Part shown: in pieces, positions 1-7,639 of the stretch | Layout: every line of letters begins with the position of its first letter | Position numbering within the stretch: position 1 is the stretch's first letter | NCBI GenBank assembly: GCA_905235825.1 | Contig: CAJONH010000290.1 | Coordinates: 1-12,617, forward strand | DNA length: 12,617 bases | Reading direction: 5' to 3' | Source of the DNA: Candidatus Gastranaerophilales bacterium | GTDB taxonomy: Bacteria; Cyanobacteriota; Vampirovibrionia; Gastranaerophilales; Gastranaerophilaceae | Translations under genes and position numbers: made by a program | The notes under the pieces: generated by a model | The model's database searches: none | What the model saw: only the letters and a program-made list of their open reading frames with translations | Told to the model about the DNA's origin: nothing

Positions 1-357
1 CTCGTGCCATCGAAATGTTGTTGGGCAACTCCGTTCTACGGAAATTCCGCTCCCGCTTTTTTCCGCTGCATAATCCCTTACCGCAACTTTATCAGTACAT
101 TTTCTCATTAAATCAGTTACACCATACAACTTAATCCACTGAATTTTTTGATTAAATGTTTTACATCTTTTCTTATCAATAATCCATGATTTATTTTTAA
201 AATCAAATTTCAACGGAAGTTTTTCTACTGTATTAAGATAAAACAACTTCGCTAAATACTTCGGGTATTCTTTTTCATCTAAGTTTTTGAGAAAGTAATA
301 ATCCCATGGCGGATTTCCTATTCCGTCTTTTCTGAAAAAATTTAATATATTTTTCAT
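1..357 (-). CDS. TupA-like ATP-grasp enzyme, N-terminal part, runs off the window edge (possibly disrupted)
   Basis: An open frame of 119 codons runs from ATG at 357 to the window edge without a stop. Residues ~48-100 match the start of the TupA-like ATP-grasp family: LPLKFDFKNKSWIIDKK, then KTFNQKIQWIKLYGVTDLM and DKVAVRDYAAEK, which correspond to the family's usual 'KTFNEKIQWLKLYD...DKYAVREYVAEKIG' block. These proteins act in cell-surface polysaccharide or teichuronic-acid type synthesis in the cytoplasm, and usually sit in glycan loci; the neighbours needed to confirm this are outside the window. There is no strong Shine-Dalgarno at the usual spacing (an AGGTG lies about 14 bases upstream of ATG). 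After residue 100 the family would continue 'IGxEYLIPxLGVW', but the frame instead reads SGSGISVERSCPTTFRWHE, which I cannot match. The gene may therefore be interrupted, frameshifted or joined to foreign sequence at 1-57. Family call fairly sure; integrity doubtful. Confidence 0.6.
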   Translation of the reverse strand, partial: MKNILNFFRKDGIGNPPWDYYFLKNLDEKEYPKYLAKLFYLNTVEKLPLKFDFKNKSWIIDKKRCKTFNQKIQWIKLYGVTDLMRKCTDKVAVRDYAAEKSGSGISVERSCPTTFRWHE

Positions 358-427
358 TCTATTTTACGCAGCACCTTTTAATAATTTAAATACACAACAA
401 GAAATACAGCACTCTTAGCCGTTTTCG

Positions 428-436
428 TGTTATAAT
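428..436 (+). promoter_or_regulatory. Extended -10 promoter (TGTTATAAT) upstream of the XRE regulator
   Basis: TGT immediately precedes a perfect TATAAT hexamer (431-436), an extended -10 element. No good -35 is present at 17-18 bp, which extended -10 promoters tolerate. The same ten bases TGTTATAATC occur on the minus strand at 12361-12370, ahead of the M20 peptidase. A second candidate, ATGACT (445-450), 16 bp, TATATT (467-472), lies nearer the gene. The promoter would leave a leader of about 100 bases before ATG 542. Nothing else is recognisable in the 184-bp gap between the divergent genes. Confidence 0.4.
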
Positions 437-541
437 CCAGTTACATGACTTTTTTCTACTTACGTTTATATTGTATAGCACGACAAACAAAAAGTCAACC
501 AATAATATACAAAACCAAAATTTTTTGAGAAGGTGAAAATA

Positions 542-835
542 ATGACAACTCAAGGCAGCAGATTAAAAAAAATAAGAAAGGCTTTGGATTTATCTCAAGA
601 AGAATTTGGGAAAAAAATAGGATTAACCCGTGGAGCTATTGCAGCTGTAGAAGCTGACGGAAATAAATTTTCACAGGATGCTTTGTGTAAACTGGCTGAA
701 ATTTTTGATATTAATATTAACTATTTTCTTATAGGAAAAGGGAAACCTTTTAATATAAAAGAAACTGATGAAACTCAAAACAATATTCTTAAAGATATAG
801 AAAATATTCTTATAAAATACGGTGCTAAAAGATAA
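542..835 (+). CDS. Small XRE-family helix-turn-helix transcriptional regulator
   Basis: This 97-residue protein is mostly one Cro/C1-type helix-turn-helix domain (about residues 6-66): RLKKIRKALDLSQEEFGKK, then IGLTRGAIAAVEADG as the turn and recognition helix, and LCKLAEIFDININYFLIGKG closing the five-helix fold. The remaining ~30 residues are a charged, probably helical tail that could serve dimerisation. It should bind operator DNA as a dimer; its target and any ligand cannot be read from the sequence. The frame can begin at a GTG at 533, but that GTG is part of the ribosome-binding stretch GAGAAGGTG (527-535), so the ATG at 542, six bases further on, is the better start. It stands alone on the plus strand, ends one base from the convergent Fe-S gene, and is divergent from the TupA-like gene. 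Its placement does not show that it controls the efflux operon. Confidence 0.85.
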   Translation: MTTQGSRLKKIRKALDLSQEEFGKKIGLTRGAIAAVEADGNKFSQDALCKLAEIFDININYFLIGKGKPFNIKETDETQNNILKDIENILIKYGAKR

Positions 836-845
836 ATTATCTTTT
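827..845. terminator. AT-rich palindrome at the convergent gene ends, possible weak bidirectional terminator
   Basis: AAAAGATAA (827-835) and TTATCTTTT (837-845) are perfect inverted repeats around one base. Allowing a five-base loop, the stem is seven mostly A-T pairs, with T runs on each strand's exit side. It contains both stop codons of the tail-to-tail genes (TAA 833-835 and, on the minus strand, TAA 837-839). As a hairpin it is weak, so terminator function is inferred from position. Confidence 0.3.
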
Positions 846-1544
846 AAAAAGTTTTATTCCGTAATTCATTCCGTTTTCACCGCAAGCATTAAAGCATCTT
901 AAACATTTTACACAGGTTACATTATTAACGTGTTCTTCACAGGTATCTATACATCCTGACGGGCAAACTTCTTCACACATACTGCAGCACATGCAATTTT
1001 CGCCCTGATGTATTCTGAATATTGAAAATTTGGCAATAAGTCCGAATAACGCACCGAAAGGACAAATATCAGTACAGAAAAATCTCCCTTTAAATATTGT
1101 CAATATTGCAATTAGAACAAGAGAAACAGAACCAATCCAAATGACTGCAGATATATTAGAAATAATAAAACTTATTATCGGAATATGGAAAAAATATAAA
1201 ATTAAGACTGTTATTATAAGCAAAATATATTTATAAAAATAACTTGGTCTTTTTTCATTTTCCCTGCGGGAAACTAGCCAAATGATTTCCTGAAAAGTTC
1301 CCAGAGGACAGATAAGCGAACACCAAATTCTGCCCATAACAAATGTAACTATGGCAATCAACCCCAGAGATTTAATTGCAAAGTCTTTAGGGCTATTCAT
1401 TATATAATTTTTAATTTCATCAAAAGGAATATTTAAAAAATTGCTTCCGTTAAAATAACTTACACAGACCGTAATTGTTAAAACGAATATTCCCAGTGCA
1501 AGTAAAAGTCTTAAATAATATATAATCTTTTTAAAAATGCCCAT
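837..1544 (-). CDS. NapH/YccM-like membrane polyferredoxin (4Fe-4S binding protein)
   Basis: A 235-residue membrane iron-sulfur protein. Hydrophobic segments lie at about residues 10-30, 58-74, 106-127 and 132-151. Each half carries a CxxxCP motif next to the membrane (C75-SLI-C79-P80 and C157-TDI-C161-P162), the hallmark of NapH/CcoG/YccM-type proteins. The C-terminal part has two classic 4Fe-4S ferredoxin sets: C184, C187, C190, C194-P and C211, C214, C217, C221. Such proteins pass electrons between the quinone pool or a soluble donor and a partner; NapH does so for periplasmic nitrate reductase, but no nap genes are visible here, so that name is not assigned. Start ATG 1544 has AAGAGG (1549-1554) just upstream. 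It begins 10 bases after the TolC-like gene's stop on the same strand, so it looks like the last gene of the efflux operon. Partner and electron acceptor are unknown. Confidence 0.8.
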   Translation of the reverse strand: MGIFKKIIYYLRLLLALGIFVLTITVCVSYFNGSNFLNIPFDEIKNYIMNSPKDFAIKSLGLIAIVTFVMGRIWCSLICPLGTFQEIIWLVSRRENEKRPSYFYKYILLIITVLILYFFHIPIISFIISNISAVIWIGSVSLVLIAILTIFKGRFFCTDICPFGALFGLIAKFSIFRIHQGENCMCCSMCEEVCPSGCIDTCEEHVNNVTCVKCLRCFNACGENGMNYGIKLFKR

Positions 1545-1554
1545 ATAACCTCTT

Positions 1555-3108
1555 TTATAATAAATCAGTATCGGATTTTCCCATCGGAACCCCCATTAAA
1601 CGTTCAAGATTTGCTGCCGATGTATGATATTTTAAAAGTGAATTATAATAGTCTAATTGAGCATTTCTATATGTTGTTTCAGCATCCTTTAATTCAATTG
1701 CATCGCCCAGACCGACTTTATATCTTCCTGAAGCTATATCATACTGTTCTTTTGCCTGTTCCATAGACAATTTTGAAACGGTTATGCTTTCCTGTGCAGT
1801 AGTCATATTTAAATAAGATTGTTTCACTTCAAAATAAATATTTTGTCTGGTGTTTTGATAATCGCCTAAATCTTTTTTATATGTTGCTTTTGCTTCATCC
1901 ACCTGTTTTTTTAATAAAAGCAGATTGACAGTCTGATAACCTATCTGTGCTCCAATTTGATAACCTTCATCAGTATCAACTTTTTTTCCGCCTCTTGTAT
2001 ATGATGCAAAACCCGATATATCAGGTGTAAATGCACGTCTTGAAGCTCTTACCAGTATTTTTGACGCATCTGCTTTTTTCTTTGCAGCTAATAATTCGGG
2101 GCTTGTTTCATAAGCTGTATCCACAGCTTTTTCTACTGTTATATCATAAGCCTTTGTTGAAAGATTATCTACAACATCATAATCTGAAAATTCAGGCATG
2201 CCCATTGCATTACTCAACTCTACATAAGCTATTTTTAACGTATTTTTTGCCTGTATCAAACTTAATTTTGCTTTTCCTAAATTATAATCGGCAGTTAATA
2301 CGTCAATCTTAGGTTTTTTACCTATTTTATAATAAGTTTGAGCCTGTTGTAAGTGTAATTCGTAATCATTTACCGTTTCTTCGTACACCTTAACTTGTTG
2401 AAGTGCAAATAACAAATTAAAATATGCCTGTTTTACATTATATATAACAGTATTTATACTTGTTTCCAAACCGTATTTCGCCGATTCATAACTTCTTTTT
2501 GCGATATCAGCTTCGGATTTTGTCTTACCAAAGTCAAATAAAAGCATATTAGCGGATAAAGTCGGAACATAGAATAAATCATATCGCTGAACAGGCGGAG
2601 CAAAACTTGTTATCATAGTGTCATTTCTTGAATAATTTACACCTGCCGAAAAAGTCGGGAAATAATTTGTCCATGCCTGAGCTATTCTGCTTTTATATAT
2701 TTCAGCATTACCAAGTGCCGATAATATTGCAGGATGATTTTCCAATGCAAGTTTAACACATTCATCAACCTGCATAATTTTAGTTGTATTAACACTGCCG
2801 TTGACTGACGAAACAGATGTATCATCAGATTTTTCGATAATTTCTTTTTTATTTTTCTTATGTGCCTTTTTAGCTTTTTTTAAGGTCTTTTTTTGAGCCT
2901 TATCGATTTCCTTCATTGTCTTTTTGTCGATTTCGGATAAAACAGGTTTGATTTCTTCCTGTTTTTGCTCGGACTTTTGAACATCCTTTTCATTCATTTC
3001 AAGAAGAACGGGTTCCAATTTTTCTGCCGCTTTATTTTCTGTTGTATCTTGTGCAAAAACGGGCAAAGTTATTATTAAGAATAGTAATATAAATAAGTTC
3101 TTTTTCAT
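1555..3108 (-). CDS. TolC-family outer-membrane efflux protein with a lysine-rich N-terminal extension
   Basis: A 517-residue outer-membrane factor. It starts with a signal peptide (KK, a hydrophobic run, then VFAQ at about 20). Residues ~110-505 form the duplicated OEP/TolC fold: the first repeat opens with MQVDECVKLALENHP and FPTFSAGVNYSR, and the second with AVDTAYETSPELLAAKKKADAS and FTPDISGFASYTR. Helical stretches such as YDIASGRYKVGLGDAIELKDAE (shown by its typical YxxGxxDxxEL pattern) end each half. A trimer of this protein would be the exit duct for the pump encoded just upstream. Between the signal peptide and the TolC domain lies an unusual ~90-residue segment, with a very lysine-rich, probably helical part at ~62-93; many TolC proteins lack this. 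Start ATG 3108 has AGGAAG at 3113-3118. It lies 62 bases after the RND gene, with a hairpin between, and 10 bases before the Fe-S gene. Confidence 0.9.
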   Translation of the reverse strand: MKKNLFILLFLIITLPVFAQDTTENKAAEKLEPVLLEMNEKDVQKSEQKQEEIKPVLSEIDKKTMKEIDKAQKKTLKKAKKAHKKNKKEIIEKSDDTSVSSVNGSVNTTKIMQVDECVKLALENHPAILSALGNAEIYKSRIAQAWTNYFPTFSAGVNYSRNDTMITSFAPPVQRYDLFYVPTLSANMLLFDFGKTKSEADIAKRSYESAKYGLETSINTVIYNVKQAYFNLLFALQQVKVYEETVNDYELHLQQAQTYYKIGKKPKIDVLTADYNLGKAKLSLIQAKNTLKIAYVELSNAMGMPEFSDYDVVDNLSTKAYDITVEKAVDTAYETSPELLAAKKKADASKILVRASRRAFTPDISGFASYTRGGKKVDTDEGYQIGAQIGYQTVNLLLLKKQVDEAKATYKKDLGDYQNTRQNIYFEVKQSYLNMTTAQESITVSKLSMEQAKEQYDIASGRYKVGLGDAIELKDAETTYRNAQLDYYNSLLKYHTSAANLERLMGVPMGKSDTDLL

Positions 3109-3126
3109 TTTACTTCCTGTCCTTAC

Positions 3127-3150
3127 CGGTCTTTTTTATAAAAAAGACCG
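3127..3150. repeat. Perfect inverted repeat (hairpin) between the RND pump and TolC-like genes
   Basis: CGGTCTTTTTT (3127-3137) and AAAAAAGACCG (3140-3150) are exact complements around AT, an 11-bp dyad. On the mRNA (minus strand) it lies just after the pump's stop and just before the TolC ribosome-binding site at 3113-3118. No U-run follows, so it is not a standard rho-independent terminator. More likely it is an intercistronic hairpin that affects mRNA stability, partial termination or translation of the downstream gene. Confidence 0.6.
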
Positions 3151-3155
3151 TCTTA

Positions 3156-3173
3156 TATTCATTATATTCATTA
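3156..3173. repeat. Tandem 9-bp repeat (TATTCATTA x2) overlapping the RND gene stop
   Basis: TATTCATTA occurs twice head to tail; the second copy contains the pump gene's stop codon (minus-strand TAA, 3171-3173). Probably a small slippage duplication with no visible role. Confidence 0.5.
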
Positions 3174-6100
3174 TGCGTTTTGCTTCTTTTTACCGAGAGA
3201 ATCAACAAGTGATTGAACCAGTACATAGAAAACAGGAGTCAGCATAATACCTATTGAAGCAGCAGCTACCATACCGCCGAATACCGTTGAACCTACGGAA
3301 ACCCTTGATTGAGCTCCTGCACCTGTTGCAAGTACCATAGGCATAACACCTAAAATAAATGCCAATGCCGTCATCATAATAGCTCTAAAACGCAGTCTTG
3401 CCGCCTCTATTGCCGCTTCTTCTATACTTAAACCTTTATTTTCATGCTGGTCTTTTGCAAATTCTACAATTAATATTGATTGTTTTGCAGCAACACCTAT
3501 TAATGTTATCATACCTACCTGAGAATATAAGTCAAATGCCTGATTTAACATTAATTGGAAAACCAACGCACCGAGTGCGGCTACAGGTGCAATTAATAAT
3601 ACAGCAACAGGAATTGACCAGCTTTCATACAATGCAACCAAGAATAAATAAACAAATACGAGTGCTAATGCAATTACAGTACCTGTTTGTCCGGTTGATT
3701 CTCTTTCCTGCAGAGAAGTACCCGACCAGTCATACCCCATATCGGAAGGCAGAGTTTTTTCAGCAACTTCTGCCATAGCTTGCATTGCAGTACCCGAACT
3801 TTTGCCTGCTGCAGGCTGTCCTGAATATTGAACACTTCTATACTGGTTAAATCTTGCAATAGAAGCTGCTCCAACCGTTTGCTCAAGGCTTATCATTGTC
3901 ATTAAAGGTACCATTTCACCTTTAGTATTTTTTACATATATCTTTTGTAAATCAGTAGCTTTATTTCTAAATTTATCTTCTGCCTGCAATTGAACTCTGA
4001 ATACACGTCCTAACTTGTTAAAATCATTGACATAATATGTTCCGAGTGTTGAAGCCATAGTTGAATACAATTCCTGTATGCTCACATTTTGCGACATTAC
4101 TTTTTCATAATCAATATTTACACGATATTGAGGTACATTTGCCTGAAATGTAGTATAAACACTTGTCAATCGTGGATCTTGATTAGCAGCTGCCGTCAAT
4201 TTATTTGCAAACTGCTCAATTTCACCTATTGAATATTCACCTTTTGAAAGCATTTGAAATTCAAAACCGCCTAACATACTCATACCTGAAATTGCAGGAG
4301 GAGAAAATACGGCTATTGATGCTTCATTTATTTGTGACGCAACTTTTCTGATTTCCTTTAATATTGCATTATGCGATAAACTTGTTGGTCTGCCCTGTAT
4401 TTTTCTTATTACCCAATCCCAGGGATAGATTTTTCTTTCATGCCATGGTTTTAAATCAGCAACCAAAAAAGCCTGATTGGTCGGGCCTAAACCTGCAAAT
4501 GCAATTATCTTATGATAATCAACTCCTTCTATATCTTTTATAGAATTATACATTTTTTCAACAACATCTTTTGTTTTATTCAATGCAGACCCCGGAGGTA
4601 ATACAATTTGTGAAAGCAATACAGCCTGATCTTCATCGGGGATAAATCCGGTAGGAATTATTTTAAACAGAAATCCCATTAATAATACAATTCCTGCATA
4701 TAAAGCAACAGTTAATTTTCTGTTATAAACGAATTTTTTTACAACACTCAAATATGCTTCCGTTATTTTGGAAAATTTTTCATCAAATGCCGTAAACACA
4801 ATTTTAATTAAAGCTGTAAATTTATTACTGGGTTTTCTGTTCGGATCTTCGGGTCTTAAAATCATTGAACAAAGTGCCGGAGATAACGACAAAGCACATA
4901 TTGCGGATAATGCAATAGAAACAGAAATACAAACAGCAAACTGTCTGTACATTAAGCCCGATAAACCGCCCATAAAGGATACGGGAACAAATACAGCCAT
5001 AAGAACCATTGCCATTGCGACCAATGCCCCGCCTACTTCCTGCATTGTTAACTGTGTTGCTTCTATAGGTGTTTTTCCGTCTTCAAGATGCCTTTTAACG
5101 TTTTCTATAACAACAATGGCATCGTCTACTACCAGTGTTACGGCCAATACCAAAGCAAACAATGTTAAAAGATTTATTGACATTCCAAATACCGGCAGTG
5201 CGGCGAAAGTACCTATCAAAGATACCGGAATAGCTATACAAGGTACAAGAGAAGCCCTCCAATCACCTAAAAACACAAATATTACCATTATAACTATTAA
5301 TGAAGTTATTAAAATAGTAGTTGCAACTTCCTTCATTGATTCTCTGATAAATAAAGAATCATCAAACTGCATTTTTAATTTTAATGTTTCAGGCAGCGTT
5401 TTATTAATTTCAGCCATTTTCTTTGTTACTAGATTTACAATATTTACGGTATTAGCTCCCGGTAAAGGTACAATCTGTAAAACCGCAACCGGTTTATTAT
5501 CAACCAAACCGAATTTATCATAAGAATAAGCACCCAGTTCTACTCTTGCAACATCTTTAATTTTTATATTTGAACCATCGGTATTTGAACGCACTATAAT
5601 ATTTTCAAATTCTTCGGGTTCCAATAAACGCCCTTTCGTCATTAATGTCATTCTTAAAGTTTGATTTGTTTTACTGGGTAGAGAACCTAATGCACCTGAG
5701 GAAACCTGAACGTTTTGAGTATTAATGGCAGCTTGAATTTCCGATACGGAAACATTCAAATTAGCCATTTTTTGAGGGTCAAGCCATATTCTCATACTGT
5801 AATCACCTGCACCGAATACGTTTACCTCACCTACACCGTCTAAACGGCTTATTTCATCTTTAATATAAACAGTTGCATAGTTAGTTAAATCAAGCTGAGT
5901 CCAAGAATCATTTTCACTGCCCAAAGAAAGAATACATGCACCGGCACCTGCCACCTGATTTTTTGCCGTTACACCTAAACGTTTAACATCTTCAGGCAAT
6001 AACGGTTCAACCTGCTGAAGCCGGTTTTGCACGTTTACAAGATTTATATCTTTATTTGTACCAACCTTAAAAAATACATTCAATTGATATGCTTCATCAC

Positions 6101-6371
6101 TGCTGGTTGAAGACATGTAAATCATATTTTCAACACCGTTTACCTGAGATTCAATCAGTGAAGCAACAGATGACTCAATAACAGCTGCACTTGCACCGGG
6201 ATACGTAGCCCTTACGCTTACCTGTGGAGGTGTAATATTAGGGTATTTTTCCAATTGCAGTCCGACAAGAGATACAAGCCCCAATAGAGTTATAAATATT
6301 GATATAACCATTGCAAAACGTGGTTTTGTTATAAAAAAATACAAATTATTCTTTTTATTATTATCTTCCAT
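3171..6371 (-). CDS. RND-family multidrug efflux pump, inner-membrane subunit (AcrB/MexB-like, HAE1 type)
   Basis: At 1066 residues it has the full length of the HAE1 family. TM1 is at about 16-38, followed by the typical start of the porter domain (LEKYPNITPPQVSVRATYPGA). TM2-TM6 follow from ~345, with the proton-relay pair D416-D417 in TM4 (VVDDAIVVIENVKRH). The second porter and docking domain follows, then TM8-TM12 with the conserved lysine in GVAAKQSILIVEFAKD, and LRFRAIMMTALAFILGVMPM. The trimer uses proton entry to drive drugs or other amphiphiles from the inner membrane and periplasm into the TolC duct. The gene starts 21 bases after the adaptor gene, so they are co-transcribed; a weak GGAAAAG precedes ATG 6371. 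The substrate cannot be told from sequence. No frameshift or missing key residue is seen. Whole-protein similarity suggests AcrB/MexB rather than CusA-type metal pumps, which differ in the TM4 region. Confidence 0.95.
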   Translation of the reverse strand: MEDNNKKNNLYFFITKPRFAMVISIFITLLGLVSLVGLQLEKYPNITPPQVSVRATYPGASAAVIESSVASLIESQVNGVENMIYMSSTSSDEAYQLNVFFKVGTNKDINLVNVQNRLQQVEPLLPEDVKRLGVTAKNQVAGAGACILSLGSENDSWTQLDLTNYATVYIKDEISRLDGVGEVNVFGAGDYSMRIWLDPQKMANLNVSVSEIQAAINTQNVQVSSGALGSLPSKTNQTLRMTLMTKGRLLEPEEFENIIVRSNTDGSNIKIKDVARVELGAYSYDKFGLVDNKPVAVLQIVPLPGANTVNIVNLVTKKMAEINKTLPETLKLKMQFDDSLFIRESMKEVATTILITSLIVIMVIFVFLGDWRASLVPCIAIPVSLIGTFAALPVFGMSINLLTLFALVLAVTLVVDDAIVVIENVKRHLEDGKTPIEATQLTMQEVGGALVAMAMVLMAVFVPVSFMGGLSGLMYRQFAVCISVSIALSAICALSLSPALCSMILRPEDPNRKPSNKFTALIKIVFTAFDEKFSKITEAYLSVVKKFVYNRKLTVALYAGIVLLMGFLFKIIPTGFIPDEDQAVLLSQIVLPPGSALNKTKDVVEKMYNSIKDIEGVDYHKIIAFAGLGPTNQAFLVADLKPWHERKIYPWDWVIRKIQGRPTSLSHNAILKEIRKVASQINEASIAVFSPPAISGMSMLGGFEFQMLSKGEYSIGEIEQFANKLTAAANQDPRLTSVYTTFQANVPQYRVNIDYEKVMSQNVSIQELYSTMASTLGTYYVNDFNKLGRVFRVQLQAEDKFRNKATDLQKIYVKNTKGEMVPLMTMISLEQTVGAASIARFNQYRSVQYSGQPAAGKSSGTAMQAMAEVAEKTLPSDMGYDWSGTSLQERESTGQTGTVIALALVFVYLFLVALYESWSIPVAVLLIAPVAALGALVFQLMLNQAFDLYSQVGMITLIGVAAKQSILIVEFAKDQHENKGLSIEEAAIEAARLRFRAIMMTALAFILGVMPMVLATGAGAQSRVSVGSTVFGGMVAAASIGIMLTPVFYVLVQSLVDSLGKKKQNA

Positions 6372-6392
6372 AATCTTTTCCGTTTTCTTCCG

Positions 6393-7565
6393 TTATTTAG
6401 TCTTTTCGGCTGTTCCTTCAAGCGGTTTGGGATTTACTCTTTGACCGGGCATTCTTATACTTTGAATACCTTTGCCGACTATAATATCATCTTCGGTTAA
6501 TCCGTCTGTTACGACCCAGTTTTTATCTATTTCCTCCGAAACTTTTATATTTTGTCTTTCGACTTGATTTTCTTCATTTACTTTCCATACGTAATAGCCG
6601 TTTGAATCATCAAGTGTTGCACTTTGAGGAACCGTTAACACTGTTTTCGGTTTATTTGATTTAATGAAAACTCTAACAAAGTCACCCGGTACAAGTAACT
6701 CATCAGCATTTTCAAAAGTAGCTCTTAAACTTATTGTTCCGGTTGTTTCATTAACTGTATTATCAACAAATTCTATTTTTCCGTTTTCATTATATGTACT
6801 TCCGTCAGCCAATATAATTGATACATTCATATCACTTAAATCATGTGAAGTATCAACTTTTTTAAATTTTAAAAATTCACTGCTTTTTAATGTAAAATAA
6901 ACGTAAATCGGTTTAACACTAACTATTTTCGCCAAAGCTCCAGATTGAGGATTAACAAGATTGCCTTCGGTTATTATAATTTTACCAATTTTACCGTCTA
7001 TCGGAGAAGTTATCTTTGTATAGCTTAAATTTAATTTTGCATTTTCAAGCTGAGCCTTTGCACTGTCTAATGCTGCTTTATTCTGGTCACGAAGGCTCAG
7101 TGCATCATCATAGTATGATTTGCTTACATAATCTTTTTTTACAAGCTCTTGAGCTCTTTGCAGTTCTTTTTCGGCGTTAACTAAGGCAGCCTGAGAACGC
7201 TTAACACCGGCTATTGCATTATTAACCGCAATTTGATATTCATCGGGTTCAATAAGAAATAATGTTTGTCCTTTTTTTATTTTTGCACCTTCATCAAAAA
7301 ATCTTTTTTGAAGCCAGCCGTTTATTCTTGCAACTACATCAACCGAATATTTGGCATCAATTCTTCCTGCCGATTCGGATTCAGAATATATTTCTTTTAT
7401 TTCGGGCTTTATTGTCTGAACAGTTGCAGGCACTTTCATTGCCTCACGCTGATTATATGCAGCTATTTGACCTTTTACCTGATGAAAAATAATCGGAACT
7501 AAAATTACTATGAGTATAAAAAGCACCCATCTTGTTTTTTTACTCATTATTTCTATTTTTTCCAT
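6393..7565 (-). CDS. Periplasmic adaptor (membrane fusion protein) of the RND efflux system, AcrA/MexA-like
   Basis: A 390-residue adaptor linking the pump to the outer-membrane duct. Residues ~12-28 are an uncleaved membrane anchor (no lipobox cysteine, unlike AcrA or MexA, which are lipoproteins). The first lipoyl half is at ~72-112 (VARINGWLQKRFFDEGAKIKKGQTLFLI read as the typical G-W-x-G-x-V-x-K-G-x-L pattern). A helical hairpin (~113-180, rich in A, E, K, Q, L) follows, then the second lipoyl half (YTKITSPIDGKIGK..., ~182-216), a beta-barrel and a membrane-proximal domain ending near residue 380. ATG 7565 is chosen over the internal ATG seven codons later because AGAGGA (7573-7578) sits seven bases upstream. 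It is the first gene of the operon, with its own promoter at 7600-7629. No regulator gene lies next to it, unlike many acrAB-type loci. Confidence 0.93.
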   Translation of the reverse strand: MEKIEIMSKKTRWVLFILIVILVPIIFHQVKGQIAAYNQREAMKVPATVQTIKPEIKEIYSESESAGRIDAKYSVDVVARINGWLQKRFFDEGAKIKKGQTLFLIEPDEYQIAVNNAIAGVKRSQAALVNAEKELQRAQELVKKDYVSKSYYDDALSLRDQNKAALDSAKAQLENAKLNLSYTKITSPIDGKIGKIIITEGNLVNPQSGALAKIVSVKPIYVYFTLKSSEFLKFKKVDTSHDLSDMNVSIILADGSTYNENGKIEFVDNTVNETTGTISLRATFENADELLVPGDFVRVFIKSNKPKTVLTVPQSATLDDSNGYYVWKVNEENQVERQNIKVSEEIDKNWVVTDGLTEDDIIVGKGIQSIRMPGQRVNPKPLEGTAEKTK

Positions 7566-7599
7566 TGTATTATCCTCTGTTTTGTTTCAACTCGTGCTG

Positions 7600-7629
7600 A
7601 TTATATCAAAAAAAAAATTTTTTTGTCAG
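7600..7629 (-). promoter_or_regulatory. Efflux operon promoter with an A/T homopolymer spacer
   Basis: On the minus strand, CTGACA (7624-7629; five of six bases of TTGACA) and a perfect TATAAT (7600-7605) are 18 bp apart. The start point would fall near 7593, giving a ~28-base leader with AGAGGA at the right place before ATG 7565. The spacer is almost wholly A7-T10 when read on the minus strand. Such runs change length easily, which would alter the -35/-10 distance. Confidence 0.6.
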
Positions 7630-7639
7630 TAAAAAATGT

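Noticed and set aside
358..541. The divergent gap as a mobile-element or attachment site
   Set aside because: No terminal inverted repeats, target duplications or integrase are visible; promoter content explains it.
3674..3886. A 70-codon minus-strand frame inside the pump gene
   Set aside because: It is another reading frame of the intact pump on the same strand, without a start signal.
4768..5523. A 251-codon plus-strand open frame inside the RND pump gene
   Set aside because: It is antisense to a conserved full-length pump, has no family resemblance or good ribosome-binding site, and such long antisense frames arise from the codon pattern of the real gene.
7606..7624. The A/T run as a rho-independent terminator of the thioredoxin-like gene
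   Set aside because: A stem of only A-T pairs with no loop is not a plausible terminator, and the run sits at exact promoter spacing instead.
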